From Sphingomonas palmae (GTDB taxonomy: Bacteria; Pseudomonadota; Alphaproteobacteria; Sphingomonadales; Sphingomonadaceae): DNA of 64,000 nt. The notes beneath the pieces are model-generated. The model made no database searches, was not told where the DNA came from, and saw only the letters and a list, made by a program, of their open reading frames with translations. A program made the translations under genes and the position numbers. The stretch spans positions 124,001-188,000 of the forward strand of contig NZ_FNZZ01000005.1 in the NCBI RefSeq assembly GCF_900109565.1, written 5' to 3'. This document shows positions 25,000 through 34,189 of this stretch, piece after piece; position 1 is the stretch's first letter; each line of letters begins with the position of its first letter.

Positions 25000-26028
25000 A
25001 TGGACAGCAAGCGCGCAAACGGTAACTTCTCGAACCGCGAGATCATCTCGATGATCCGCAACAGGCTGGATGAGGCGGGTCACGCGGACGTGACCGTCAG
25101 CCGACTGTGGATCGATGAAGACACCGTCGGGTATCCCTTCCTCCTCCACGTGCCGGTCGGGGCGGAGCTGACCGTTCCGCTCAGGCCCAGGGAGGACATC
25201 GCCTACGCCAACGACGCGGAGGCGATCGGCAGGCATGCCGGTCATTTCGCGGCCGCGCTGATCAACCTCAAGCGAGCCGAGAAGATGCTCGGGAAGTATG
25301 CGCGCGACGTGCGTCGGGCGGCCGTGTCGGAGATCGCGGCGGCCCGCGCGGAGGGGTTGGACATCCTCCTCGAGCGCGTCGGCTTCAAGCCCACCTATGC
25401 CTACCACCTCACGCACAGCTCATGGAAGGAGGCGGCCCTCCATATCCTTGGCGAGGTGACCGTCCGGCACACGTCCTTCTATCTTCGACCGGAGACGTCC
25501 GTGCTGTGGGTCGAGGAGCCGGCCGACGTCGCGAGAGAGCTCGAGGACCTCAAGGAGGAACAACGCGGGCGGCAGGACGAGGTGGTGGAACTCGAAGCGC
25601 GCGGTTTCGATCTCGAGGTGGACGCGATCACGCTCGACCTCCTGAACGCACACGGTCTCGATGCCGCCGCCGTCCTGCGCGAAGTCTGGAAGGAGCAATG
25701 CGTCAACCTGCGTGTCGAGGATCGCGGTCGCGAGACACACCTCTCGCTCGTCAGCTTCTCGGGCAAGGTCACGGCCAGCTTCGAGCTCGAAAACGCCTAT
25801 TGGAATGGCGAGCATCTCTGGTTCACGGGCGACGAACAGGCGAAGGACTACAAGCACCTGGTCGGCCAGCCACTCGGCGAGTCCGTTCGGCATCCCGTGT
25901 TCGCCTCCCGCCGCGTCGTCGACGTCGTTCATCGTCACGCCGACCACATCGTCCTCGACCTGTCGGAAAAGGTTCTGTTCGACGCGGATACCGGTCGCCT
26001 CTTCCGCGAGGAGGTGCTGGCAGCATGA
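25000..26028 (+). CDS. Hypothetical protein
   Basis: This 342-residue protein is preceded by CCAGGAGACG. An upstream in-frame start at 24931 is less likely, as the extra residues are low-quality and lack a ribosome site. The content is charged and soluble. A helical segment at about 60-105 is rich in Ala/Arg/Glu, residues 165-190 could form a short coiled coil (ARELEDLKEEQRGRQDEVVELEAR), and the rest looks beta-rich. I cannot assign a domain. It overlaps the next gene by four bases (ATGA), so the two products are probably made together. Confidence 0.65.
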   Translation: MDSKRANGNFSNREIISMIRNRLDEAGHADVTVSRLWIDEDTVGYPFLLHVPVGAELTVPLRPREDIAYANDAEAIGRHAGHFAAALINLKRAEKMLGKYARDVRRAAVSEIAAARAEGLDILLERVGFKPTYAYHLTHSSWKEAALHILGEVTVRHTSFYLRPETSVLWVEEPADVARELEDLKEEQRGRQDEVVELEARGFDLEVDAITLDLLNAHGLDAAAVLREVWKEQCVNLRVEDRGRETHLSLVSFSGKVTASFELENAYWNGEHLWFTGDEQAKDYKHLVGQPLGESVRHPVFASRRVVDVVHRHADHIVLDLSEKVLFDADTGRLFREEVLAA

Positions 26029-26723
26029 CCGACCGGAGCGACGAGGGGGTGCCGGGCGATGCGGCGGCAGCCAAGGATGGGACCGGAGCGGGAGCGAAGC
26101 GATGCTGCCGTGAGTCCGCTGGGTCCGGTGCAGCCCGCAACCAGCTTGAGACTTCACCGGCCGTCGACGTTTCGGACGGGGACGTCGTCGCAGCTCGGGA
26201 GCAAGCGCTCGGAGTGGTCGGACTGCCGTGGTTAGCGGCCCTGAAGGACCTTATGGGACCGACCGCATCCGGCCCGGGAACCACCCACTTCGCGTGGGGC
26301 CTGCGTGAGGATCGGCTTTCATGGGGAGACCTGAAGGTGTTCGCGGAGCGCCTGCAGCAGGACGTGGTCTTCCTGGAATTCGAGGACCCTCTCGCTGATT
26401 GCCCGCCGCGCATCTTGGTCGCCATCCGAGGCAAGAAGGTCGTCACCCTGTTCGAGGAGTGCGAGCTGTGGGTGCTCAACCATTGGACGAAGGTTGAGAT
26501 CATCACGCCGAGCCGACGCTTCAAGCTCGATGATCACGGCCGGTTGAAAGGCAAGCCGAACAACCTCGATGAGATGCGTGCTCGCCGCGTGTCCCTGACA
26601 CATCAGCGCTGGAAGGCGCTCGCCGCCGAGCTCGCGGCTACGGGGCTGACAGGTTGGAGGGTCATTCCAAGGGAGCTGTTCTCTCCGGCGGCTGCCACTG
26701 CCGAGGTCCTGAAGGCGCCTTAG
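26025..26723 (+). CDS. Hypothetical protein coupled to the preceding gene
   Basis: This 232-residue protein starts at the ATG overlapping the stop of the gene at 25000. The first 50 residues are Gly/Ala/Ser-rich and probably disordered. The remainder is a folded part with beta strands (RILVAIRGKKVVTLFEECELWVLNHWTKVEIITPSRRF, about 125-162) and a C-terminal helix. No family is recognised. Its position directly before the recombinase module makes it possible cargo of that element, though the module has its own leader after this gene. Confidence 0.62.
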   Translation: MTDRSDEGVPGDAAAAKDGTGAGAKRCCRESAGSGAARNQLETSPAVDVSDGDVVAAREQALGVVGLPWLAALKDLMGPTASGPGTTHFAWGLREDRLSWGDLKVFAERLQQDVVFLEFEDPLADCPPRILVAIRGKKVVTLFEECELWVLNHWTKVEIITPSRRFKLDDHGRLKGKPNNLDEMRARRVSLTHQRWKALAAELAATGLTGWRVIPRELFSPAAATAEVLKAP

Positions 26724-26857
26724 TGGCCTTGCCCGAAAGCATATCGGCTCAGCGAAGACGTGGGTCGGCGACTAGCTCGCCATCTGGGCGCCAGAGGGCC
26801 TAGCCGGCGAGGTTCAGGGAAAAGCGAAGCGATATAAGTGGCGTTATAAAGGCTGGC

Positions 26858-26876
26858 TTTTCGTTCACCGAAAAGT
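26858..26876. repeat. CTTTTCG/CGAAAAG inverted repeat, possible recombinase core site
   Basis: CTTTTCG-TTCAC-CGAAAAG is a perfect seven-base dyad with a five-base spacer, 58 bases before the first recombinase start. A looser AT-rich dyad (ATATAA...TTATAA, about 26833-26850) lies just upstream. Tyrosine recombinase crossover sites have this general shape, and such modules act at a nearby element end. It could instead be a promoter operator. I found no second copy on the far side. Confidence 0.4.
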
Positions 26877-26934
26877 TTCTCGCGCCCTGCCCCCGCGATC
26901 ACTCGATCCCCCATCATAACAAGGAGTGCGTCGC

Positions 26935-28191
26935 GTGAAGATCGACGTAGCACAACTGCGACCGATGACCAAGATGAGCCGGGAGGAGAAGGCCGTGCTC
27001 GATGGCCTCGGACCGCTCGCAGCGGATCCAGGCCTCCACTATCTCGTCTACTCCGAGAGCCAGGAGATCATCGAACCGGCACTCCTGTACCTCTACGCGA
27101 CGTATGGCCACGACGGGCGTCCCCCGGTGGACGAAGAGGACGCTCCAAGCCTCGCGTCGAACCGCGCCGCAGCCTATGAACTGGCCGAGTGGTTGCGCTT
27201 CCTGCTGTTCGTCAAGCGCAAGTGGGAGACGGCCGACCAGCAGCTGTTCTGCGTCTACGCCAGCCTCCTTGCGACCAGGGTCAGCTACCAGACCGGACGG
27301 AGCCGCAAGGCCGGCACCATCTCGCACAAGTTCTCTACCATCTTCGGCTTCTACCGCTGGACTAACGCCGCCCGCCTCACCGACGTCCGATGGGAGCCGA
27401 AGCAGATCAGGTCGGGATACAAGCGCGCGGGGCGCGAACGGAAGAGGCTGAGCGACGACGAAATCCGGCCCTTCTCGCCGCCAGAACTGAAGAAGCTGCT
27501 GGCGGAGCTCGGACCCCTGCCATCGCAGCGCCCTAACGGAAGCACCCGGCCCTGCCGCGACCGGCTGCTGTTCCAGACAGGACTCCTCACGGGCCTGCGC
27601 GGCGAGGAGATCTGCTACCTTCGCGCGAGGCAGATCCTGCGGCTGAAGCCCGATCTGGACCGTCCCAATGAAACCCAGGCCCTGCTGGTGACGGTCACGA
27701 AAGGGAGGAAGAAGCGCTGGGTCGCTCTCCCGAACAGCCTCATCCACGAACTCAAACTGTATATTCGGGGAGAGCGAGCGGACGCGGTCGGCAAGTTGGT
27801 CGATAAGGGCGGCGCCGACCACAACCGGCTCTTCGTCAACCTCGCCGACCACGCGAAGGCGGGTTCATCGATCACGACCAAGACGATCCACAGGCGAACC
27901 CACGCGCTCATGGTGCGCCTGGGCTTCACCGAGAAGGACGAGAAGATCGTCGATGGGGAGAAGGTCGCCTGTCTGCGCATCCTGCACAGCTTCCACGACA
28001 CGCGACACACGTACGCAATCAACCTCTACCTGGCCCAGCGGTCGGCGGGCGATCCGAAGCCGTGGGAGACGGTGTCGGTGATGCTCGGACACGATCACTG
28101 GAAGACCACGGAGGAATACTACCTGCGCTCCGTGGGCCTCTTCGAGCCACAGATCGGTGTCCGTCTTTCCAACTACCTGGAGGACCTCTGA
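26935..28191 (+). CDS. Tyrosine recombinase 1 of a three-recombinase module (GinA/TnpA-like)
   Basis: This is a tyrosine site-specific recombinase of about 418 residues. The catalytic residues are visible: Arg in LLTGLRGEEICYL (about 221), His-x-x-Arg in FHDTRHTYAINLYL (about 354-357), His in MLGHDHWKTTEEYYL (about 385) and the nucleophile Tyr (about 394-395). An N-terminal SAM-like DNA-binding part spans about 60-150. The start is taken as GTG at 26935, because GTG at 26926 lies too close to the AAGGAG. Its stop overlaps the start of the second recombinase (TGATG). It has the most complete catalytic set of the three and is probably the strand-cleaving enzyme. Confidence 0.92.
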   Translation: MKIDVAQLRPMTKMSREEKAVLDGLGPLAADPGLHYLVYSESQEIIEPALLYLYATYGHDGRPPVDEEDAPSLASNRAAAYELAEWLRFLLFVKRKWETADQQLFCVYASLLATRVSYQTGRSRKAGTISHKFSTIFGFYRWTNAARLTDVRWEPKQIRSGYKRAGRERKRLSDDEIRPFSPPELKKLLAELGPLPSQRPNGSTRPCRDRLLFQTGLLTGLRGEEICYLRARQILRLKPDLDRPNETQALLVTVTKGRKKRWVALPNSLIHELKLYIRGERADAVGKLVDKGGADHNRLFVNLADHAKAGSSITTKTIHRRTHALMVRLGFTEKDEKIVDGEKVACLRILHSFHDTRHTYAINLYLAQRSAGDPKPWETVSVMLGHDHWKTTEEYYLRSVGLFEPQIGVRLSNYLEDL

Positions 28192-30062
28192 TGAGCCGGC
28201 TCTCCCCTTCCGAGCAGATGTTGGCGGACCTCGCTGCCGCCGGGATCGACGAGGAAGCGCTGCTCGCCGAGACGCGGCCCGAACCGTGGCATGCTGCGGA
28301 TGGCACGCTTGTACTCGACTCCTTCGGGGACGAGCGGCTTCCGCTAGATCTCGAGGTCGTGTTCCTCCGCGACGTTCCGAACATCAGATCCGCGTTCGGA
28401 GCCTACCTGGCGTTCCGCGCGAGGCAGGTGAAGGCGATCTCGATAATTCCGGAATTCGTCGCGCTGGGAAAGTTCATCGACTTCCTGGTCGACAGGAAGC
28501 TCGCACTCATCCGTCCGCGCGACATCACCGATCAGCTGTTGGACGCCTATCGCGACTGGCTCAACGACTACGAGAAGCCGCTGACGGGAAAGGGGCGCGA
28601 CGAGCATGCGGCGGTCTTCTCCAGCGTCGGAGGCGGCAAGCTCGGCGTGGAGACGAAGCGCGTCTGCATGCACCACCTCCTCGAGGCGCTGCGGATGCTG
28701 CGTGTGGACTCGCGATGGTTCCTGGAGATCCGCCGCGATCTGGACCTGGTCCGCGGTGGGGACTGGGCAACGAGCGGCAGCCGCCGCACGCCGGTCACCA
28801 TCCTGACGAGGCCGAGGCTCAAGCTGCTGGTCCGTCTTTGCAGGGAGGAGGTCGTCGAGGTCAGCAAGCGGCTGCGCGATGCCTGGGATGTAATCGACGG
28901 CAAGGATACGGCCGATCGCCAGACGATCGTCGATCGGGAGCTCATCCTGGAGGTCGGACGCATCCATACGCGGTTCCAGGGGAAGCCGCCTCTTCGCAAG
29001 AAACTAGCATCCGCGCTTGGTGAGGATCTTGCGCAATTCCCTCGTCTGCGAGCGCTGAAATCCTCCCAATACAACGCGGCGCTGTCGATCCTCTATCCCA
29101 GCGGACGGCTGCTCATGCCGTTCATGCTGCTGTTCGGGATCTACTACCGATACAATCGGTCTATCGTCACGACGCTGAAGGAGTCGCACTTCAGCGAGCA
29201 GCCGTCCGCGCACGGCAAGCGGCTGCGGGGCCTTCCCTTCAAGAACCGAGCGGGCAAGACGCAATACGCTTCCTGGCCGATCACCGATGACTACCACAAC
29301 CCGTCGAAGATGATCGAACTGCTGCTGCTGTGGACCAGCCGGATCCGCTCGGAGGCAGCCACCGGCGAGCAAAACCACCTTTTCCTCGAGCGTTGCTTCG
29401 GAGCCCGCACGCGGAGTCTTGCCAGCAAGGACGGCTTCAATCGCGCGCTGGTGCGCTTCCTGAAGGATCACGAGGAGACGCTGAAGGTACGCTTCACCTT
29501 CCGTTCGCTCCGTCCGACGGTGATCAACCTCGTTCACCACCTCTTCGATGGCGACCTCGTCGCCACGGCCGAGGCCGGGCAGCACAACCCGCAGGTGATG
29601 ATCGACCACTATCTGAGCGACGGAGCCCGCCGCATCAACGACGAGGCGCTCGTGCCCGCGATGCATCTTCGGGATCAGTGGTGGCGCAGCCACGGGATCA
29701 TCGACGGGCGAGCCGACAAGCGCCGTGGCGACGTGTCGGCGGCCACACCCGGCTTCCGCTGCGAGGACCCGTACGACTCGCGGGTGCCCGGCCAGCGACC
29801 AGGCGACCCTTGCACGGCCTACGGCATGTGCGCCGTCTGCCCTCTGGGCAAGGTCGACATCTCCTCGCCGGACGCGTTCGCACTCGTCGTCAAGTTCCGC
29901 GAGGCGCTCCTGAGGTCGCGCAGCCGGATGCCACAGGAGAGCTGGATCGCCCGCTGGGCGCCAGTGCTGGACCGCATCGAGACCTACACGCTGCGGCTGT
30001 TCCCCGAGCAGGTGAAGGCGGGAGCAGTGCTGGACATCCCTCCGTTGCCAACGGTGGAGTAG
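28191..30062 (+). CDS. Tyrosine recombinase-like protein 2 (GinB/TnpB-like)
   Basis: This 623-residue protein belongs to the large second member of recombinase trios. The catalytic core is partly diverged. RYNRSIVTTL (about 320) replaces the usual GLRxxE, and FRSLRPTVINLVHHLF (about 438-453) stands at the His-x-x-Arg position with Ser-Leu-Arg. AEAGQHNPQVMIDHYLS (about 460-476) keeps the His and the Tyr. A Cys cluster follows (FRCEDPYDSR...CTAYGMCAVC, about 523-552), possibly zinc-binding. It is joined to its neighbours by a one-base overlap upstream and a seven-base gap downstream. Confidence 0.85.
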   Translation: MSRLSPSEQMLADLAAAGIDEEALLAETRPEPWHAADGTLVLDSFGDERLPLDLEVVFLRDVPNIRSAFGAYLAFRARQVKAISIIPEFVALGKFIDFLVDRKLALIRPRDITDQLLDAYRDWLNDYEKPLTGKGRDEHAAVFSSVGGGKLGVETKRVCMHHLLEALRMLRVDSRWFLEIRRDLDLVRGGDWATSGSRRTPVTILTRPRLKLLVRLCREEVVEVSKRLRDAWDVIDGKDTADRQTIVDRELILEVGRIHTRFQGKPPLRKKLASALGEDLAQFPRLRALKSSQYNAALSILYPSGRLLMPFMLLFGIYYRYNRSIVTTLKESHFSEQPSAHGKRLRGLPFKNRAGKTQYASWPITDDYHNPSKMIELLLLWTSRIRSEAATGEQNHLFLERCFGARTRSLASKDGFNRALVRFLKDHEETLKVRFTFRSLRPTVINLVHHLFDGDLVATAEAGQHNPQVMIDHYLSDGARRINDEALVPAMHLRDQWWRSHGIIDGRADKRRGDVSAATPGFRCEDPYDSRVPGQRPGDPCTAYGMCAVCPLGKVDISSPDAFALVVKFREALLRSRSRMPQESWIARWAPVLDRIETYTLRLFPEQVKAGAVLDIPPLPTVE

Positions 30063-30069
30063 AGGAAAA

Positions 30070-32202
30070 ATGAAGACTGAACAGATCATCGCGCGCCAGC
30101 GCAGGACCGGCGTGCACCCGCGCGACGCAAGCCCGGATGGGTGCGTGTCCACAACGAGTGGATGGGCTGACGAGACCTGGTTCCTGGACCCCCACAGGCC
30201 AGGATCCCGCCCCTCCGATTTTTCGATAACATGGGACCCCTCGACCTCGCCCACAGTCACCGAGTGCCTCAAGGCGCTTCTGTGGTCGCTCCTGGTCAGC
30301 AGGCCGAAGGGCAAACCGCTCGCACTGGGAAGGGCCGTCGGCCTCTATCCCAGGCTCAGGTATCTGGGCCGATGGATGGATTACCGTCGCCACAGCGGCT
30401 TCGGGACGCTCTCGTCCGTAGCGATCCAGGTCTACCGGCAGGACCTGGTGAAGTACTTGGGCAACGGGAACGACGACGAGAAGCCCGAAGTGGACGTCGA
30501 GACCGGTGCCGTCGCAAGCTACCTCTACCCGCTGCGAGACGCCTACGAGCAGGCGCATCAGCTTAGGGCGGCCGGCGTCGAGCCGATCAGGATCGATCCC
30601 TTCGCCGGCAGCTCCGCCTGGGCGGTCGCGGAGGACATCGTGCCTCAGGTGGAGGGGTTCACGCCTCCGCTTCCCGACGAGATCGTCCTTCCGGTCGTGC
30701 ACGCCGTGAACCGCTTCATCGGAACACCGGCCGAGGACATCCTCCGGCTGCAGGATCTCTGCCTTCGCCAGCAGCGACCCGACCGCGCTCACGTATCGAA
30801 CTGGGAAGCGATCATCAGGGAGCTGCGATCCTTCACGTTCGGGACGCCCAAGGGCGAGATCGAAGCCTGGCATCCACCATTCTCCGAGTTCCTGAAACGC
30901 CGCGACCAGCCGGAGAGCGCAGAGCAGGATGAAGAGGATGGCGAAGATGAAGGTGACCGGGAGGTGTATGGCACGAACCGCGTGCGGCGCCTCATCTACG
31001 ATCTCGCAGCTGCCTGCGTCATCCTGCTCCGGTTTCAGACCGGTGTCAGGCACGGCGAGATCCTCACCTTCGAACCGGGTCTGGGGGACGACGGTCTGCC
31101 AACATGCGTCACCGTCGAGCAATCCCTGAGCGGGGCCTACGACCTATTCTTCGTGCATGGCGTGGTGTCGAAGGGCTGGGAACATCCGACTGACACCCGC
31201 TGGCTTCTGGCCGGGCGCGTGGCAGGAGACGAACGCCTGCCGGACGCGGTCCGAGCACTGCAGATCCTCAACCAGCTCTTCGGTCCGTGGCGGGTACGCA
31301 GCGGGCGGGAGGATACGCGCGGGGCGCTGCTCCTCATGCTCGGGACGGGTGGACTGCCGAGCGATGCCTCCGGCGTGCTCCCGATGCACACGGACCAACT
31401 CGCCATGATCATGAAGGCGTTCGTCGAGCGGAATGTGAGCTTCGCCCATCTCGATCCGACGGACGAACGTCTCAGGAACTACGTGACCTCGCGCGGCCGG
31501 GCGATCCAGAGCCGCCAGTGGCGGAAGACATGGGCGAACTGGATGATCCGGGTCGACAAGCGGCTACTGACGGCCATCTCCCAGCAGTTCCATCACAACT
31601 CGATCGTGCTCACGCAGGACGCCTACATCGGCAAGGACGCCATGCAGCTGGGCCTCGTCGAGAGCGCGGCGATGGAGCGCGCCGTCCGCTACATGCGGCG
31701 TGCCATGGAGGGCGAGGATCACGTCGGAGGGGGCTTGCGGAAGGTCGTGGATGCGGACCTGACCGAACTGCGGCTCAGGATCGCCGGCCTGGAGGAATCC
31801 GTCCGAGACTACGAGATCAGGACATGGCTCCTCGAGCGCGACGTACGCATCTGGTTCTCGCCGCATGGCAAGTGCTTCATCGGCCTCCTGCCGACCGACT
31901 CCCGATGCCACGAGGTTGCCGGAACCGCCGACTGGGCCAACCAGGCGCCGGCGTTCGCGCACCGCACGCCGCAGCTCTGCTCCGGCTGCCCGTGCTTCGC
32001 GGTGGACGAGGACGATCTACCCTTCTGGGCGGAGCGCTACCTAGAGAACCGCGACATCTGGAACGCAGCCGTCAGACGCCACATGGAGGCGGACTACACC
32101 GTCGCGAGGGAGCGGTCGGAGCAGTCCGGTAAGATCCTCCGATCCCTGGGCGTCGAGCCTTCCACTCTGCATCACGAGGTGACCCATGCCGAAGGTCGTT
32201 GA
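30070..32202 (+). CDS. Tyrosine recombinase-like protein 3 (GinC-like)
   Basis: This 710-residue protein has a recognisable but degenerate integrase domain: Arg in FQTGVRHGEILTF (about 325), RQWRKTWANWM (about 480, in place of HxxR), and QQFHHNSIVLTQDAYIG (about 502-518) with the His and Tyr. An acidic low-complexity insert lies at about 282-300. The C-terminus has a Cys-rich part (CSGCPCF, about 637-643), as in the second recombinase. It overlaps the following small gene by 17 bases. Together with its neighbours it matches the layout of GInt elements (ginA-B-C-D), more loosely Tn554 tnpABC. Confidence 0.83.
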   Translation: MKTEQIIARQRRTGVHPRDASPDGCVSTTSGWADETWFLDPHRPGSRPSDFSITWDPSTSPTVTECLKALLWSLLVSRPKGKPLALGRAVGLYPRLRYLGRWMDYRRHSGFGTLSSVAIQVYRQDLVKYLGNGNDDEKPEVDVETGAVASYLYPLRDAYEQAHQLRAAGVEPIRIDPFAGSSAWAVAEDIVPQVEGFTPPLPDEIVLPVVHAVNRFIGTPAEDILRLQDLCLRQQRPDRAHVSNWEAIIRELRSFTFGTPKGEIEAWHPPFSEFLKRRDQPESAEQDEEDGEDEGDREVYGTNRVRRLIYDLAAACVILLRFQTGVRHGEILTFEPGLGDDGLPTCVTVEQSLSGAYDLFFVHGVVSKGWEHPTDTRWLLAGRVAGDERLPDAVRALQILNQLFGPWRVRSGREDTRGALLLMLGTGGLPSDASGVLPMHTDQLAMIMKAFVERNVSFAHLDPTDERLRNYVTSRGRAIQSRQWRKTWANWMIRVDKRLLTAISQQFHHNSIVLTQDAYIGKDAMQLGLVESAAMERAVRYMRRAMEGEDHVGGGLRKVVDADLTELRLRIAGLEESVRDYEIRTWLLERDVRIWFSPHGKCFIGLLPTDSRCHEVAGTADWANQAPAFAHRTPQLCSGCPCFAVDEDDLPFWAERYLENRDIWNAAVRRHMEADYTVARERSEQSGKILRSLGVEPSTLHHEVTHAEGR

Positions 32203-32701
32203 GTTCGACGACGCCGTTGCGCAGCGTATCGAGAAGGCGGTCGCGTCGATAACCGGAGACACGCCCGAGGATCCCGTGCTGAAACGACGGGCATCCCGGG
32301 GGACCCTGAAGCTCAACTTCGCAACCGTCAGCGCCGAAGCCAGGGTCGCGCGGCACCTGATCGATCACGAGGGATGCGTCTACGCCGAGCAACACGCTTG
32401 CATCGCGGAGGCCATGGCCGGCAGGGGGACGGCCGTGCCTCTCCGGAAGCAGCTCGACCAGGCTCGCAGCAGCCTCGCGGAGAGAAACGAGCAGCTGGCG
32501 CGCTGCCAGTCTTACAACCTCCACATCCTTACGCGCCTGCACCAACTGGATCTCGAGGTCGCCCGGCTGAACGAGCTGGTCGACACCATGGACACCGGTG
32601 GCAGCGGGCCGACGGAGCTGATCGGCACGGGTCGGGTGATCGGCCTTCCGCCGCCGCAGCGTCCCAAGGCGAGGGGCGGCGCGAAGCCTAAGCGGCGGTG
32701 A
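32186..32701 (+). CDS. Small coiled-coil protein of the recombinase module (GinD/TnpC-like)
   Basis: The 171-residue protein ends the recombinase operon. It has a helical N-terminal half with a possible helix-turn-helix (about residues 35-80), a predicted coiled coil (LRKQLDQARSSLAERNEQLARCQSYNLHILTRLHQLDLEVARLNELVD, about 90-136), and a basic tail rich in Lys/Arg/Pro. The fourth small protein of GInt modules and TnpC of Tn554 have similar size and place and are accessory recombination factors. Its end overlaps the convergent gene at 32688 by 14 bases. Confidence 0.75.
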   Translation: MPKVVEFDDAVAQRIEKAVASITGDTPEDPVLKRRASRGTLKLNFATVSAEARVARHLIDHEGCVYAEQHACIAEAMAGRGTAVPLRKQLDQARSSLAERNEQLARCQSYNLHILTRLHQLDLEVARLNELVDTMDTGGSGPTELIGTGRVIGLPPPQRPKARGGAKPKRR

Positions 32702-33494
32702 CGTCGCACTCGGGGGTGGGCAGGTGCCGCCAGCCGAGTGCCTCGATGATCGCCAGCGCTCCCCTCTCCACGACCATGGACAGGCGGCGGCGGGTTTCGA
32801 CGTCGATCGTCGACGAGCAGCCGAGCGCCCTTACCAGAGACCGGGCCGTGTACGGATCGGCGAACCACCGCGCTCCGGTCTCCAAGTGGCACCACGAACC
32901 GGAGGCGAGCGTCACTTCCAGCGCCGCTGCCAGAGCGGGCTTGCGGGAGAGGTCCGCCATCCCCGACCGAAGAAGGTCACGGCCGAGGTCGGGATAGCCA
33001 CCGGGCACCGGACGGGATTCGAGATCGCGCTCATCAACGAACGCCGCGCCGGTCGACGAGAGCACGATCCGGCCCCTGGACCAGAGGTTGGGCACAGCGG
33101 TATCGCGGCGCAGCCAGATCGCGTTCTCGGGATCGGCGGACGGGCGTAGCGCCCTGACCGCGCCTTCGGAACCGTCGGGAAGGATGCACCTGTTCACGAC
33201 GTCCCAACCGATCGCGGATCCGACGAGTTCGCTCCGACCAACCCTTCGCATCAGGAAGTCCTCGCCGTCCGCCAAGGCTGCAGGCACGCGGCCTTCCGCA
33301 TGCAGGGTCCCGAGCGCATGTCGCAGAGCGCCCGCCGCGCCAGCAACGTAGATGCGCGCCATCCTGCTTCCGGCGGCATCGGCGGCGTCGCCACATGCCG
33401 ATAGCGAGGTCAGGGCCAGAGTGAAGATCGCGTCCGCGTCAGCGACAGCGGCGGGAAGCGCGGCCGCCCTGGCGCGTTCCGTGGCGGCGCTCAC
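32688..33494 (-). CDS. Hypothetical protein, fourth gene of the antitoxin-like operon
   Basis: This 268-residue protein starts at GTG 33494, overlapping the stop of the preceding gene (GTGA). A longer frame upstream exists but runs through the neighbour gene. I recognise no domain. It is Ala-rich, with a segment RARDLVRSG-like of helices in the middle and a conserved-looking ETGARWFADPYTARSLVRALG near residues 205-225. No membrane segment is seen. Four overlapping reading frames in a row imply that the products work together. Confidence 0.62.
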   Translation of the reverse strand: MSAATERARAAALPAAVADADAIFTLALTSLSACGDAADAAGSRMARIYVAGAAGALRHALGTLHAEGRVPAALADGEDFLMRRVGRSELVGSAIGWDVVNRCILPDGSEGAVRALRPSADPENAIWLRRDTAVPNLWSRGRIVLSSTGAAFVDERDLESRPVPGGYPDLGRDLLRSGMADLSRKPALAAALEVTLASGSWCHLETGARWFADPYTARSLVRALGCSSTIDVETRRRLSMVVERGALAIIEALGWRHLPTPECDVTAA

Positions 33495-34189
33495 GCGGCA
33501 GCCCTCTCGGAGATCGTTGCATAGGGCATGACGAACGGGACGAGCGTGGCCCTGAACGTGAGGACCGGCAACCCGTCCGCCGAATCCGGCATGATGCGCA
33601 GGACCGTGTAGTCCCTGCCGGCGAACACCGGGTGATCGACGACCTGGTCGAGCGACCGTCCCGCCGCCGCCGACGTGACGATCTCGGGCAGCGGTCCGGG
33701 GAACTTGAGCATCGCCGAGCCGCCGAACGCCGTCAGCAGGCATCCTCCCACCTCGGCCGTGAAACCCAGCACCGGGCCGAAGTGACGGATCGCGAACCTG
33801 CCGCGCGGATCGTCCACCGCACGGATCACGACCCCCGGGGCGGCGAACGCGCGATCGAAGTGCTGCGCCTCCGAACGTCCGATCTTCCCGTTCCCGTGTC
33901 GGAGGCGCTGCGCGCGGCGGACGAGTACGGGCTGGGAATCGTGGATCGGCCGCCAAGGCCAATCCTGCGGCGGACGGATCAGCGTGACGGCATCGCTGAG
34001 CGATACGCCCTCTAGTGTCGCGAGTTCGAGAAGGAGCGGCGAGACCTTGCGCACCGTCGCTTCGAGATGCATCCGAAAGAGGTGCAGGCGATCTAGCTCC
34101 GTCCTGACCAGGAACCCTGCGATCCGGAGCGCGACCGAAGACGCATTGACGTCCCTGACCTCCACGTCGCGCTTGCTGGCACCGGTCAT
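33491..34189 (-). CDS. Hypothetical protein, third gene of the antitoxin-like operon
   Basis: This 232-residue protein begins at an ATG that overlaps the stop of the second gene (ATGA). The N-terminal 50 residues read as an amphipathic alpha-helical or beta-meander part (SVALRIAGFLVRTELDRLHLF), and the centre contains AVDDPRGRFAIRHFGPVLGFTAEVGGCLLTAFGGSAMLKFPGPLPEIV (about 118-165), which looks beta-rich. I do not recognise it as a RES toxin: the RES Arg/Glu motifs are missing. The partner function of the two ParS/MbcA-like proteins is therefore open. Confidence 0.62.
   Translation of the reverse strand: MTGASKRDVEVRDVNASSVALRIAGFLVRTELDRLHLFRMHLEATVRKVSPLLLELATLEGVSLSDAVTLIRPPQDWPWRPIHDSQPVLVRRAQRLRHGNGKIGRSEAQHFDRAFAAPGVVIRAVDDPRGRFAIRHFGPVLGFTAEVGGCLLTAFGGSAMLKFPGPLPEIVTSAAAGRSLDQVVDHPVFAGRDYTVLRIMPDSADGLPVLTFRATLVPFVMPYATISERAAA

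Noticed and set aside
33491..34189. A RES toxin partner for the ParS/MbcA-like genes
   Set aside because: The Arg and Glu motifs and the C-terminal RES block seen at 19933 are absent from this protein.
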